Part shown: piece after piece, positions 1-6,077 of the stretch
Layout: each line of letters starts with the position of its first letter
Numbering within the stretch: position 1 is the first letter of the stretch
Assembly (NCBI GenBank): GCA_041687495.1
Contig: JAWLBR010000030.1
Coordinates: forward strand, 1 to 30,974
Origin: JAWLBR01 sp041687495
Lineage (GTDB): Bacteria; Bacillota; Limnochordia; DTU087; JAAYGB01
Length of the DNA stretch: 30,974 nt
Reading direction: 5' to 3'
Program-made: the position numbers and the translations under genes
Notes under the pieces: model-generated
Database searches by the model: none
What the model was told of the DNA's origin: nothing
Seen by the model: the letters and a program-made list of their open reading frames with translations, nothing else

Positions 1-59
1 TCCCTGCTGTTGCCGCATTGGCATTGGCACTGCCCACCTTTGGCCGCAGCTACACCCAT
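1..59 (-). CDS. Possible 5' end of a leftward gene, Cys-rich N-terminus, unknown function (partial)
   Basis: An ATG at 57-59 on the minus strand opens a frame that stays open to the window edge and gives MGVAAAKGGQCQCQCGNSR. A purine-rich AGGGGGAAGAG lies just upstream as a plausible ribosome binding site, and a near-consensus promoter (225-253) points the same way, leaving a leader of about 160 nt. Only 19 codons are visible. The QCQCQCG run is cysteine-rich, but no family can be named. A rightward open frame over 3-122 is the competing reading and has no start in view. Confidence 0.3.
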   Translation of the reverse strand, partial: MGVAAAKGGQCQCQCGNSR

Positions 60-189
60 TTCTCTTCCCCCTATCTTGATCAGACAGAATATTTCCAGCT
101 CTGCCGACAACTCTTGACATAATGCACAAAATCCCGAGCTAACCACGTCGGGATCTGTCTGCCAAGCAAAGCATTCGGCATTTGCACCG

Positions 190-205
190 TGTGAACACTA
201 TCACA
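190..205. promoter_or_regulatory. Crp/Fnr-type palindrome TGTGA-N6-TCACA
   Basis: The 16 bases match the classical Crp/Fnr-family half-sites exactly, TGTGA at 190-194 and TCACA at 201-205, with a 6-base spacer. The site lies about 20 bases downstream of the predicted start point of the leftward promoter at 225-253. Binding there would most simply repress. No Crp/Fnr regulator gene is in the window, so function is inferred from sequence alone. Confidence 0.4.
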
Positions 206-224
206 ATTGTTGCCGCCGAACCTA

Positions 225-253
225 ATTCTACCAGTATCGCCGGAAGTTGTCAA
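225..253 (-). promoter_or_regulatory. SigmaA-type promoter, leftward
   Basis: On the minus strand TTGACA (plus 248-253) is followed by exactly 17 bases and TAGAAT (plus 225-230), so 11 of 12 bases match consensus. It would start transcription near 218, reading toward the left edge of the window and the partial gene at 1-59. Confidence 0.6.
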
Positions 254-357
254 CTAATTACGAATTCGTGCATCTTTTCCCAACACTTCGTGACAGCCTT
301 CCCGTGACAAGAGTGTCCAAACTCAATTCACATAATGCTCCGAAATATACACCTGAT

Positions 358-454
358 CATGGAAAACCCCTACTCCCGGGGTTTCCATGCATTCAAGTAT
401 AGACTTAACGAGCGGCACTGCTCGTTAATTTCGTGAAGCATAGCACGATGCTTC
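358..454. repeat. Three consecutive inverted repeats (hairpin array)
   Basis: Three stem-loops follow one another. The first (358-389) is CATGGAAAACCCC against GGGGTTTCCATG with one bulged A. The second (405-428) is a perfect 9-bp stem TTAACGAGC/GCTCGTTAA. The third (435-454) is a 7-bp stem GAAGCAT/ATGCTTC. They lie downstream of the leftward gene ending at 518 and could end its transcript, but none has a good T-run, so they are not textbook intrinsic terminators. The rest of 60-517 shows no gene I can support. Confidence 0.55.
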
Positions 455-517
455 CGTTCTTCTGGGGAAGTTCAGGGGTAAGGCCAAGGCGGGTATTCTG
501 TGAAGGATCGGACGGGC

Positions 518-1141
518 TTAAGCTCGGCGCCAAACTTGGCGAATCAGCATGGGGACAGCAGCAGTAATGGTCAAGATTGCACCTGCTCCAATCAGCTCTG
601 CGAGGGATAAGCGGGCCATGGACTGGCCGAAGTAAACAAAGGCAACTGTCAGCGGTGAGACCCCGATCACAGTTGCAGCCGCATAGCTCCACAGCGAAAT
701 ATTGGTCAATCCCGCCCCGTAGTTAACCACATCGAAGGGCAGTATGGGCACGATGCGAAGAAAAAGGATGACTTTAAAGCCGTTATCAGCGGCAAAGCGG
801 TCGATAACCGTCATTCGCTCTCCCAAGCGTCGGTAGACCCAGTCCCGACCGAGGCGCCGGGCAAGGATAAAAGCAAGGCAGCTGCCAGCAGTTGCGCCAA
901 CCACTGTGTAGACCGTTCCCCAAAAAGCGCCAAAGACCATGCCAGCAGTAATGGCAAAGACGCCCGAGGGCAGCAAAAGCAATGGACGGATAGAGTACGC
1001 CAAAAGAAACAGAACTGGAGCCCAACTGCCTAAAGACAACAGCAATGATTTTAGGTATGTCGGCAGCACCTGCTGCAGCAGCCACTGCACTTCTCTTATT
1101 GTTGGTATCATCTGCTCCCAAGCCGTATCTACCACCACCAT
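518..1141 (-). CDS. TVP38/TMEM64 (DedA-like, VTT-domain) membrane protein
   Basis: A polytopic inner-membrane protein of the TVP38/TMEM64 family (207 residues), related to DedA proteins, whose bacterial roles are in membrane homeostasis and possibly lipid or ion transport. Hydrophobic segments lie near residues 40-58, 62-80, 82-95, 150-172 and 182-200. The family hallmarks are visible: GMVFGAFWG (67-75) with the following glycine-rich helix, and RIVPILPFDVVNYGAG (129-144), a re-entrant element. It starts 18 nt after lgt ends, so it is probably the last gene of the HAD-lgt-TVP38 operon. The start is uncertain: GGAAAG is about 24 nt before the chosen ATG, while the ATG at residue 11 has GGGAG only 3 nt upstream. 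Substrate unknown. Confidence 0.85.
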   Translation of the reverse strand: MVVVDTAWEQMIPTIREVQWLLQQVLPTYLKSLLLSLGSWAPVLFLLAYSIRPLLLLPSGVFAITAGMVFGAFWGTVYTVVGATAGSCLAFILARRLGRDWVYRRLGERMTVIDRFAADNGFKVILFLRIVPILPFDVVNYGAGLTNISLWSYAAATVIGVSPLTVAFVYFGQSMARLSLAELIGAGAILTITAAVPMLIRQVWRRA

Positions 1142-1159
1142 GTCTGCAAGAACTGCCAG

Positions 1160-1939
1160 TTATTCTTTCCGGTTTGCTTTGTGAACTTGCTCCTTCTTAT
1201 GCCGGGCCGCCAGATAGCGGTCAACCAGTAGGGCCGCGACAATGATAACAGCGTTAGCCACCTGGGTAGTCTTAAAGGGAGCAACGAGAATCTGGCTCTC
1301 TCGCCAGATCTCAATCACCGAGCGCAGCACAGCATAGATGAGGACGTAGAAGACGGCCAATTGACCCGGGTACTTAGTTCTGTGGCGCCGCCACCAGAGA
1401 AAGCCAAAAAGGGCTAGATTTGCCGCTACCGCGTACAGCTGGGTGGGATGGCGGTCATGTGGGTCGCCCAGTGCGCACGGCACTGCCCAAAACACCTCAC
1501 TGACATAGCCATAGCAGCATCCGTTGAGAAAGCAGCCAACCCGGGTGATGGCCGTTCCCAAAGCTAAAATGGGTGCGACCAAATCCGCCATCTGCCAAGG
1601 GTCTTGGTTGTATCGCCGGACCACTGCCAATCCAGCCACAACTCCCCCGATTACCCCTCCGTGGAACGACAACCCACCCAGGCCCCCACCCTGCAGTGAG
1701 ATAATTGCGCCTGGGTTTTGTGAGTAATATGGCCATTCCAGTAGGACAAACAATGTCCTGGCACCAATCACTGCTCCAATGCAAGCCCACAGCACAAGAT
1801 CCAGGATACACTCCTCACTTATCCCTCGTCGGCGCGCCTCTCGTCTGGCAATCGCAGCCCCTATGAGAAAGGCCAGCGCCAGCATGAAACCATAGGAATG
1901 CACAGGAAATCCAAACACCGAAAACAACTCTGGGTACAT
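1160..1939 (-). CDS. lgt: Prolipoprotein diacylglyceryl transferase
   Basis: An integral membrane enzyme that moves diacylglycerol from phosphatidylglycerol to the lipobox cysteine of prelipoproteins, the first step of lipoprotein maturation. The 259 residues have the usual length and several membrane helices (about 15-32, 46-68, 92-107, 192-208, 226-240). Family motifs are SFHGG with H93 (E. coli H103), TRVGCFLNGCCYG at 132-144, HPTQLY at 164-169, and the R206/E210 pair in the last loop. The central motif is the Cys-rich variant: C136 and C141 stand where E. coli has N146 and E151. It is followed by the TVP38 gene (18 nt gap) and preceded by the HAD gene (26 nt gap), all leftward. Family assignment is firm; full activity is inferred because of the variant motif. 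Confidence 0.9.
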   Translation of the reverse strand: MYPELFSVFGFPVHSYGFMLALAFLIGAAIARREARRRGISEECILDLVLWACIGAVIGARTLFVLLEWPYYSQNPGAIISLQGGGLGGLSFHGGVIGGVVAGLAVVRRYNQDPWQMADLVAPILALGTAITRVGCFLNGCCYGYVSEVFWAVPCALGDPHDRHPTQLYAVAANLALFGFLWWRRHRTKYPGQLAVFYVLIYAVLRSVIEIWRESQILVAPFKTTQVANAVIIVAALLVDRYLAARHKKEQVHKANRKE

Positions 1940-1965
1940 GTCAATCCCACTCTCGTTACCGACCT

Positions 1966-2559
1966 TTAGGCCGTTGCTTCACCGTCGTCTAATTCGTATA
2001 CCCTTGCACACCAGCCCCAAACCTCATCCCAGGTGTTTACCCGAGGCACGGGTACTTCAAGCAGCTCATTGTGCGGCATATTCATCATTACCACCGGAAT
2101 CTGCTCCTTTAGCAGTGACTGGCAATTGTCCCAATGGTCATCTACGAAAAACCTAATCCCCAGTTCCTTACACAAAGGAGCCTTCTCTTTCACCAACCAC
2201 AACTTATGGTAGGGAATTCCGTGGCGTTTCAGCCACTGGGTAGTTACCTCCTGATACTCTGAATTCCGAGCCGTGATCAAATGAACAGTAAAGCCCAATT
2301 CAGTGAGCCGAGTGAGAACCTCCCGGGCTCCTTCCCGCATCGGAACCTTGCGAAAAACCGACTCCGCTCGTTCCCGCATAAACCGGTCAACCTCTGCTTC
2401 TTCCAAGCCATAAGCCTCAGTAAACTGAAAGCTGCGCTGGAGCTGCTGTACTCCACCAAAATAGTCGTCGATCTCTTTGTGCCAAACGCTGATCCCATCG
2501 GGAAACAGCTCATCTGTAAGAACTCCGTCAATATCAAACCCTATGATCTGCTGTGGCAT
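1966..2559 (-). CDS. HAD-superfamily 5'-nucleotidase-like phosphatase (NT5C type)
   Basis: A cytosolic HAD hydrolase of 197 residues. Motif I is FDIDGVLTD with the nucleophile D9 and D11. Motif II is the threonine in LITAR (T96). K124/K126 supply motif III, and FFVDDHWDN (D140, D141) is motif IV. The layout fits the NT5C-like group that dephosphorylates (deoxy)nucleotides or similar small phosphates; the true substrate is unknown. The start at 2559 is chosen because GAGGGGAG lies 6 nt upstream, whereas a longer frame to 2628 would begin inside the predicted -10 element. It leads the leftward operon with lgt and the TVP38 gene. Confidence 0.8.
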   Translation of the reverse strand: MPQQIIGFDIDGVLTDELFPDGISVWHKEIDDYFGGVQQLQRSFQFTEAYGLEEAEVDRFMRERAESVFRKVPMREGAREVLTRLTELGFTVHLITARNSEYQEVTTQWLKRHGIPYHKLWLVKEKAPLCKELGIRFFVDDHWDNCQSLLKEQIPVVMMNMPHNELLEVPVPRVNTWDEVWGWCARVYELDDGEATA

Positions 2560-2626
2560 GTGTTCTCCCCTCTCTAGAAAATAGCGCTGCAGACCAATCT
2601 CGAAGCTGATTCCCTTTCTGCTCTCC

Positions 2627-2656
2627 ATTATAGCGAAATATCTGCTTGCACACCAA
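2627..2656 (-). promoter_or_regulatory. Predicted promoter of the HAD-lgt-TVP38 operon
   Basis: On the minus strand a perfect TATAAT (plus 2627-2632) is preceded by TTGGTG (plus 2651-2656) with an 18-base spacer. The -35 is weak, the -10 perfect. It overlaps the divergent promoter at 2646-2674, so the two directions may compete for polymerase. Confidence 0.45.
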
Positions 2657-2674
2657 TCGGCCTTGCCGTAAAAT
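2646..2674 (+). promoter_or_regulatory. Predicted promoter of the FmdB-family gene
   Basis: TTGCAC (2646-2651), a 17-base spacer and TAAAAT (2669-2674) lie about 50 nt before the start codon at 2722. Match to the sigmaA consensus is 9 of 12. Confidence 0.5.
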
Positions 2675-2721
2675 ATTTAGTGTTGGCCATCTTCCATTCC
2701 TTCCAGAAAGGTGATTGCAGC

Positions 2722-3006
2722 ATGCCAACCTATGATTACCAATGCCCGCAGTGCGGGAAATTCGAGCAGATGCAGAGCATTACCGCTGATCCTTTACGTC
2801 AGTGCCCCACGTGCGGCTCTGAGGTAAAGCGACTGATCAGCAACAATGTCAACATTATTTTCAAGGGCTCCGGATTCTATGTCACAGATAACCGCTCCAA
2901 GAGTTCTGACAGCGCTGGCAGCGGTGCGGCCAAGTCTGCTCCGGACACCGCAAGCAGTAAGTCCGAGAGCTCAACTACACCGGCAAAGGCAAGTTCTGAC
3001 TCGTAG
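2722..3006 (+). CDS. FmdB-family zinc-ribbon protein
   Basis: A small protein (94 residues) of the FmdB/CxxC_CxxC_SSSS family. It opens with MPTYDYQCPQCG and has two CxxC pairs, C8/C11 and C28/C31, that would bind one zinc, followed by the conserved stretch around KGSGFYVTD (48-56). The last 38 residues are low-complexity Ser/Ala/Lys, which is common in this family. Molecular function is not established; the name comes from a gene linked to formamidase and amide regulation. The ATG at 2722 has AAAGGTGA about 7 nt upstream and matches the family N-terminus exactly, so the upstream ATG at 2680 is rejected. It has its own promoter and a strong terminator at 3056-3084, so it is probably monocistronic. 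Confidence 0.85.
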   Translation: MPTYDYQCPQCGKFEQMQSITADPLRQCPTCGSEVKRLISNNVNIIFKGSGFYVTDNRSKSSDSAGSGAAKSAPDTASSKSESSTTPAKASSDS

Positions 3007-3055
3007 CAGCTGGTTAACCAGTTCTGCTGACACCCCAATTTTAGATGGCAACGCT

Positions 3056-3084
3056 AGAAGGGAGGCGCAAGACGCCTCCCTTCT
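3056..3084 (+). terminator. Hairpin terminator after the FmdB gene
   Basis: A perfect 12-bp stem, AGAAGGGAGGCG/CGCCTCCCTTCT, with loop CAAGA. The tract after it (CTGATCTTGTC) is only mildly T-rich, but stem strength and position 50 nt after the stop favour termination. Confidence 0.7.
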
Positions 3085-3173
3085 CTGATCTTGTCCCCCA
3101 CTTCATCTCATTAGTAGACTCTTGACTGTTTTTCAGACACAGCTATTGATAGCTGACAATTAAGTTGTGCATC

Positions 3174-3201
3174 AAAAAGGCCCTGGAGCGCTCCAGGGCC
3201 T
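3174..3201 (-). terminator. Intrinsic terminator of the rubrerythrin gene
   Basis: A perfect 24-bp palindrome (3178-3201, AGGCCCTGGAGC and its complement) is followed on the minus strand by a T-run (plus 3174-3178). It lies 12 nt beyond the rubrerythrin stop codon. Confidence 0.85.
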
Positions 3202-3212
3202 GTGGCTTTGCC

Positions 3213-3746
3213 TTAGTAGTTTTCGGCTAACTCTTCGTAGAAAGAGCGGGGATGTGCGCACGCCGGGCAGCTCTCTGGCGGCTCAGTGCCCTCGTGCACG
3301 TATCCGCAGTTGCGGCAGTGCCACTTCACTGGCTGCTCCCGGGTAAAGACGGTACCGTCCTGAACCCGCTGCAGAAGCTTGCGGAAGCGATCCTCGTGAA
3401 ACTCTTCCACCTCACCGACTTCTCGGAAGACATCGGCGATCTCATCAAAACCTTCAGCTCGAGCAGTGGCTTCAAACTCCTTGTACATCTCCGTCCATTC
3501 GGCGTGCTCCCCGGCAGCTGCCTCCAGCAGGTTTTCGGCGGTGCTGCCGATCATGCCCAAGAACTTGGCAAAGCGCTTGGCGTGTTCCTTCTCGTTCAGC
3601 GCTGTCTCCTCAAAGAAACCGGAGATCTGCTCAAAGCCCTCCCGCTTGGCGGCCTTAGCAAAGTAGTCATACTTCATTCTGGCCTGAGACTCACCGGCAA
3701 AGGCAGCCAACAAATTCTGCTCTGTCTTAGTTCCCTTCAGACTCAT
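3213..3746 (-). CDS. rbr: Rubrerythrin
   Basis: A non-haem di-iron peroxidase that reduces hydrogen peroxide to water in anaerobes, fed by rubredoxin or NADH-dependent reductases. The 177 residues hold an N-terminal ferritin-like four-helix bundle with iron ligands E19, the E52xxH55 motif, a Glu in the GEHAEWTEMY helix (80-88) and E114xxH117. A C-terminal rubredoxin domain follows with C144/C147 and C160/C163. Domain order and length match classical rubrerythrin. The start has GGGGGAG 7 nt upstream. The gene is flanked by its own terminator and is probably monocistronic. A rubredoxin gene at 21115-21276 could be its electron donor. Confidence 0.96.
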   Translation of the reverse strand: MSLKGTKTEQNLLAAFAGESQARMKYDYFAKAAKREGFEQISGFFEETALNEKEHAKRFAKFLGMIGSTAENLLEAAAGEHAEWTEMYKEFEATARAEGFDEIADVFREVGEVEEFHEDRFRKLLQRVQDGTVFTREQPVKWHCRNCGYVHEGTEPPESCPACAHPRSFYEELAENY

Positions 3747-3879
3747 GGGTTAACTCCCCCTATCCACATTGAACTATGCTAGGATAGCACAGATGTCGAT
3801 TGTGCCCACCAGCACATTGATAATAATTCTCGGTAGCAAGGCCACTCTCCTGCCAGAATGTGGCGGTGCTACGGGTTTT

Positions 3880-3910
3880 TTTACATGGCATCCAAAAGGT
3901 GTGGTATAAT
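3880..3910 (+). promoter_or_regulatory. Predicted promoter of the DUF896-LysO operon
   Basis: TTTACA (3880-3885) and a perfect TATAAT (3905-3910) are separated by 19 bases, slightly long. Transcription would start about 50 nt before the ATG at 3968. Confidence 0.5.
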
Positions 3911-3967
3911 AACAGATACTCATGTTTCGGAATCCAGCGACTTGAACAAATCGGGAGGGTACCTTTC

Positions 3968-4306
3968 ATGATTACTAAAGAGCTCATCGAGCGAATCAAT
4001 CAACTGGCTCGGAAAAAGCGCACCATCGGCTTGTCTGAAGAAGAGCAGGCTGAACAGCATAAACTGCGCCAGCAATACCTCAAAGGAATCAGAGCTAGAC
4101 TTGAGGTTCAGCTGCAGAACATCGAGATCGTTGACCCAGATGATCCTAGATTGAAGGAGCAGCAGCGCCAGGCACAGACACATACCCATTCCCATTCTTG
4201 TGGATGCGGCGGGCATGGGGATGGCCAATGCGGTTGCAGTGACGACTCCTGCGGCTGCGACCACAGTAACCACGATCACAGTTCTGGCTGCGGGTGCAAG
4301 CACTAA
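3968..4306 (+). CDS. DUF896 (YnzC-like) protein with a C-terminal Cys/His metal-binding tail
   Basis: Residues 1-60 form the DUF896 domain: ITKELIERINQLARKKR, then LSEEEQAEQHKLRQQYL and IVDP. This is a short two-helix cytosolic domain whose B. subtilis member YnzC is SOS-linked but of unknown biochemistry. Family members are usually about 75-80 residues; this one is 112. The extra tail (71-112) holds eight cysteines and eight histidines, including four CGC units (78-80, 88-90, 95-97, 108-110) and an initial HTHSH run. It looks like a metal-binding appendage. The ATG at 3968 has GGGAGGGT about 7 nt upstream, and the longer frame from 3860 would start upstream of the predicted promoter. Two LysO genes follow 43 nt downstream. 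Confidence 0.8.
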   Translation: MITKELIERINQLARKKRTIGLSEEEQAEQHKLRQQYLKGIRARLEVQLQNIEIVDPDDPRLKEQQRQAQTHTHSHSCGCGGHGDGQCGCSDDSCGCDHSNHDHSSGCGCKH

Positions 4307-4349
4307 GCGGGACTCTGCAGTCCTGGTTTGCGGAAAGGGCGAACTCAAA

Positions 4350-4721
4350 GTGATCATGGTAATCTCTTGTCTTGTGTTGGGATTGGTTATTGGTCTATCC
4401 GGTCTGATTCCCGATAAGCTAAATTCCGCCATCGGAAAAATCAGCTTCGCCTGCCTTTTGGTCATGCTCACCGCTCTCGGGGCGAAACTCGGTGCAACCG
4501 AAGGGATCCTGCAGCGGCTAGGCCACTTGGGTACTCAAGCTGCTGTCCTAGCCTTGGCAGCCGTTATCGGTAGCCTGGTCCTTGTACTTGGACTTGTCCG
4601 AATCGCCAAACCCGAACAGAGAAGCGAAGACACCAAAACGGCGGTATCGCCAGCGAGATTTGCTCCCAGTTCTGAGCAAGCGGCGGACAAAACAGAAGCG
4701 CCAGCCCTAACCAGGCAATGA
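4350..4721 (+). CDS. lysO: LysO-family exporter, N-terminal subunit (split)
   Basis: A 123-residue membrane protein matching the N-terminal part of LysO (YbjE, DUF340), the L-lysine exporter of E. coli that also confers thialysine resistance. There are three hydrophobic stretches, about residues 3-19, 28-44 and 62-82, followed by a hydrophilic tail rich in Glu, Ala and Lys with no clear homology. GTG at 4350 is preferred because GGAAAGGG ends about 10 nt upstream; ATG at 4356 in the same frame is the alternative. The remaining part of the exporter is the next gene, 22 nt downstream, so the two products probably assemble. Substrate assignment is by family only. Confidence 0.7.
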   Translation: MIMVISCLVLGLVIGLSGLIPDKLNSAIGKISFACLLVMLTALGAKLGATEGILQRLGHLGTQAAVLALAAVIGSLVLVLGLVRIAKPEQRSEDTKTAVSPARFAPSSEQAADKTEAPALTRQ

Positions 4722-4743
4722 ATCTAGACGGGAGCGTTAGGTC

Positions 4744-5343
4744 ATGCTGCAGTTAATCATCGCCTGCGTCGCAGCAGGCTTTCTTCTTGGGCTTTACATC
4801 CTTCCTGAGTCTGCAACATCGCTGCTCGACACGGTCACCACCGGTGCATTGGCTTTGCTGTTGGTCACCATCGGTATCGACCTTGGCAAGAACAAATCCC
4901 TGCTCGTGGCAATACGACAACAGGGGCCAGCTATCTTGGCTCTGCCGCTCGTATCCGGCCTAGGCAGCCTATTGGGCACTGCCGCCGCAGCGCCGCTTTT
5001 AGACATGCCCCTAGCTCAAAGCCTCGCTGTCGGCGCTGGCTTTGGCTGGTACAGCCTCTCTGGTATCTTGATCGCCGACGCGGGCTTTCCAGAGCTGGGG
5101 GGACTAGCATTCATCGCCAACGTCCTCAGGGAGTTGATTGCCATTATCTCCATCCCGTTTTTGGCCAGATGGCTGGGTGGCTATTGTGCCATTGCCCCCG
5201 GTGGTGCCACTACCATGGACACAACTCTTCCACTGATTGTTCGCAGTGCCGGCAAAGAAGCCACTGTTCCGGCCTTGGTGCACGGCATGGCCCTCAGTGC
5301 TGTGGTGCCCTTCTTAGTTGCTTACCTCATTCGCCTCTTTTGA
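4744..5343 (+). CDS. lysO: LysO-family exporter, C-terminal subunit (split)
   Basis: A 199-residue membrane protein corresponding to the main part of LysO. Helices lie around 2-20, 33-45, 62-82, 93-110, 120-142 and 176-197. Characteristic family strings are GFGWYSLSG (99-107) and GGATTMDTTLP (153-163); the latter carries the conserved acidic residue. GGGAG lies 9 nt before the ATG. With the preceding gene it totals about 320 residues, close to the 299 of E. coli LysO. Its last 30 bases overlap the convergent nth gene. Lysine export is inferred from the family. Confidence 0.85.
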   Translation: MLQLIIACVAAGFLLGLYILPESATSLLDTVTTGALALLLVTIGIDLGKNKSLLVAIRQQGPAILALPLVSGLGSLLGTAAAAPLLDMPLAQSLAVGAGFGWYSLSGILIADAGFPELGGLAFIANVLRELIAIISIPFLARWLGGYCAIAPGGATTMDTTLPLIVRSAGKEATVPALVHGMALSAVVPFLVAYLIRLF

Positions 5344-5979
5344 CGCACTACCAAAGTGACAGTGGGGCAGAAGCGGGCACTCACTGCATTGCGGCTTTCT
5401 AGCTCCACACAGATTGCGCCCGTGGTGGATAAGCTGATGATGAAGGGCTATCCATTGTTCTTTAGGGACGGCTTCCATTAATTGAGCCTCCGTTGCCTCT
5501 ACGTTTTTCGCTTTGACTAAGCCCAAACGGTTGGCAACCCTGTGCACATGGGTGTCAACCGCAAAGGCTGGGATGTTAAAGGCATTGGCCAGAACTACGT
5601 TGGCCGTTTTCCTTCCCACTCCCGGCAGTTGGATCAGCTCCTCCCGAGTTTGAGGCACCTCTCCATCATATCGATCCAACAGCATTTGCGCCGCAGCAAA
5701 GATATGCTGGCTTTTGTTGCGGAAAAGCCCCAATCCGCGAATCCGGTCAGCAATTCCTTCGACGCCAAGCCTGATTACATCCTCTGCGGTTTGGCACTCT
5801 GCAAACAGACCAGCAGTGACTTCATTTACCCGTTTGTCAGTGCACTGAGCTGAAAGGATCGTGGCCACCAATAGCTCAAATGGAGTCCGAAAGTTCAGTG
5901 CGCACTCAGCATCGGGATACATCACCTCCAAAATGGCAATGATCTCGTCATTCCTGTCTCGTTCCAAATCTTGGTGCAA
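5314..5979 (-). CDS. nth: Endonuclease III (DNA glycosylase/AP lyase)
   Basis: A base-excision repair enzyme that removes oxidised pyrimidines and cleaves at abasic sites. The helix-hairpin-helix LPGVGRKTANVV (118-129) contains the catalytic lysine K124. The catalytic aspartate is D142 in VDTHVHR. A C-terminal C-X6-C-X2-C-X5-C (C191, C198, C201, C207) holds the [4Fe-4S] cluster. Length 221 is typical. It starts with TTG (5977-5979), supported by AAAGGAG 7 nt upstream; no better ATG precedes the conserved region. Its 3' end overlaps the end of the convergent LysO gene by 30 bp, and no terminator is visible between them. Confidence 0.95.
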   Translation of the reverse strand: MHQDLERDRNDEIIAILEVMYPDAECALNFRTPFELLVATILSAQCTDKRVNEVTAGLFAECQTAEDVIRLGVEGIADRIRGLGLFRNKSQHIFAAAQMLLDRYDGEVPQTREELIQLPGVGRKTANVVLANAFNIPAFAVDTHVHRVANRLGLVKAKNVEATEAQLMEAVPKEQWIALHHQLIHHGRNLCGARKPQCSECPLLPHCHFGSASKEANEVSN

Positions 5980-6006
5980 AGTCTAACTCCTTTCTCTCTC
6001 CCGTCT

Positions 6007-6034
6007 TTGTTTTCTCCTCTAACTGCGATATAAT
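6007..6034 (+). promoter_or_regulatory. Predicted promoter of the ABC exporter operon
   Basis: A perfect TATAAT at 6029-6034 is preceded by TTGTTT (6007-6012) with a 16-base spacer. The -35 is weak. It sits about 45 nt before the start codon at 6078. Confidence 0.4.
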
Positions 6035-6077
6035 GGTAGCTGTTGACAAAAGTTTAACCTTGGATTGGAGTCTGATC

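Noticed and set aside
3..122. 3' end of a rightward gene (open plus-strand frame ending TAA at 120-122)
   Set aside because: It has no start in view and no recognised protein pattern. The leftward promoter and ribosome binding site argue for transcription in the other direction.
3252..3782. 176-codon plus-strand open frame over rubrerythrin
   Set aside because: It is the antisense of the rubrerythrin gene, has no ribosome binding site and no family pattern.
3815..3835. Fur/PerR-like box (GATAATAATTCTC) upstream of rubrerythrin
   Set aside because: Only one half resembles the consensus; the palindromic partner is missing.
5314..5343. Frameshift or annotation error at the lysO/nth overlap
   Set aside because: Both proteins end with normal family C-termini. 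A 30-bp tail-to-tail overlap is ordinary.
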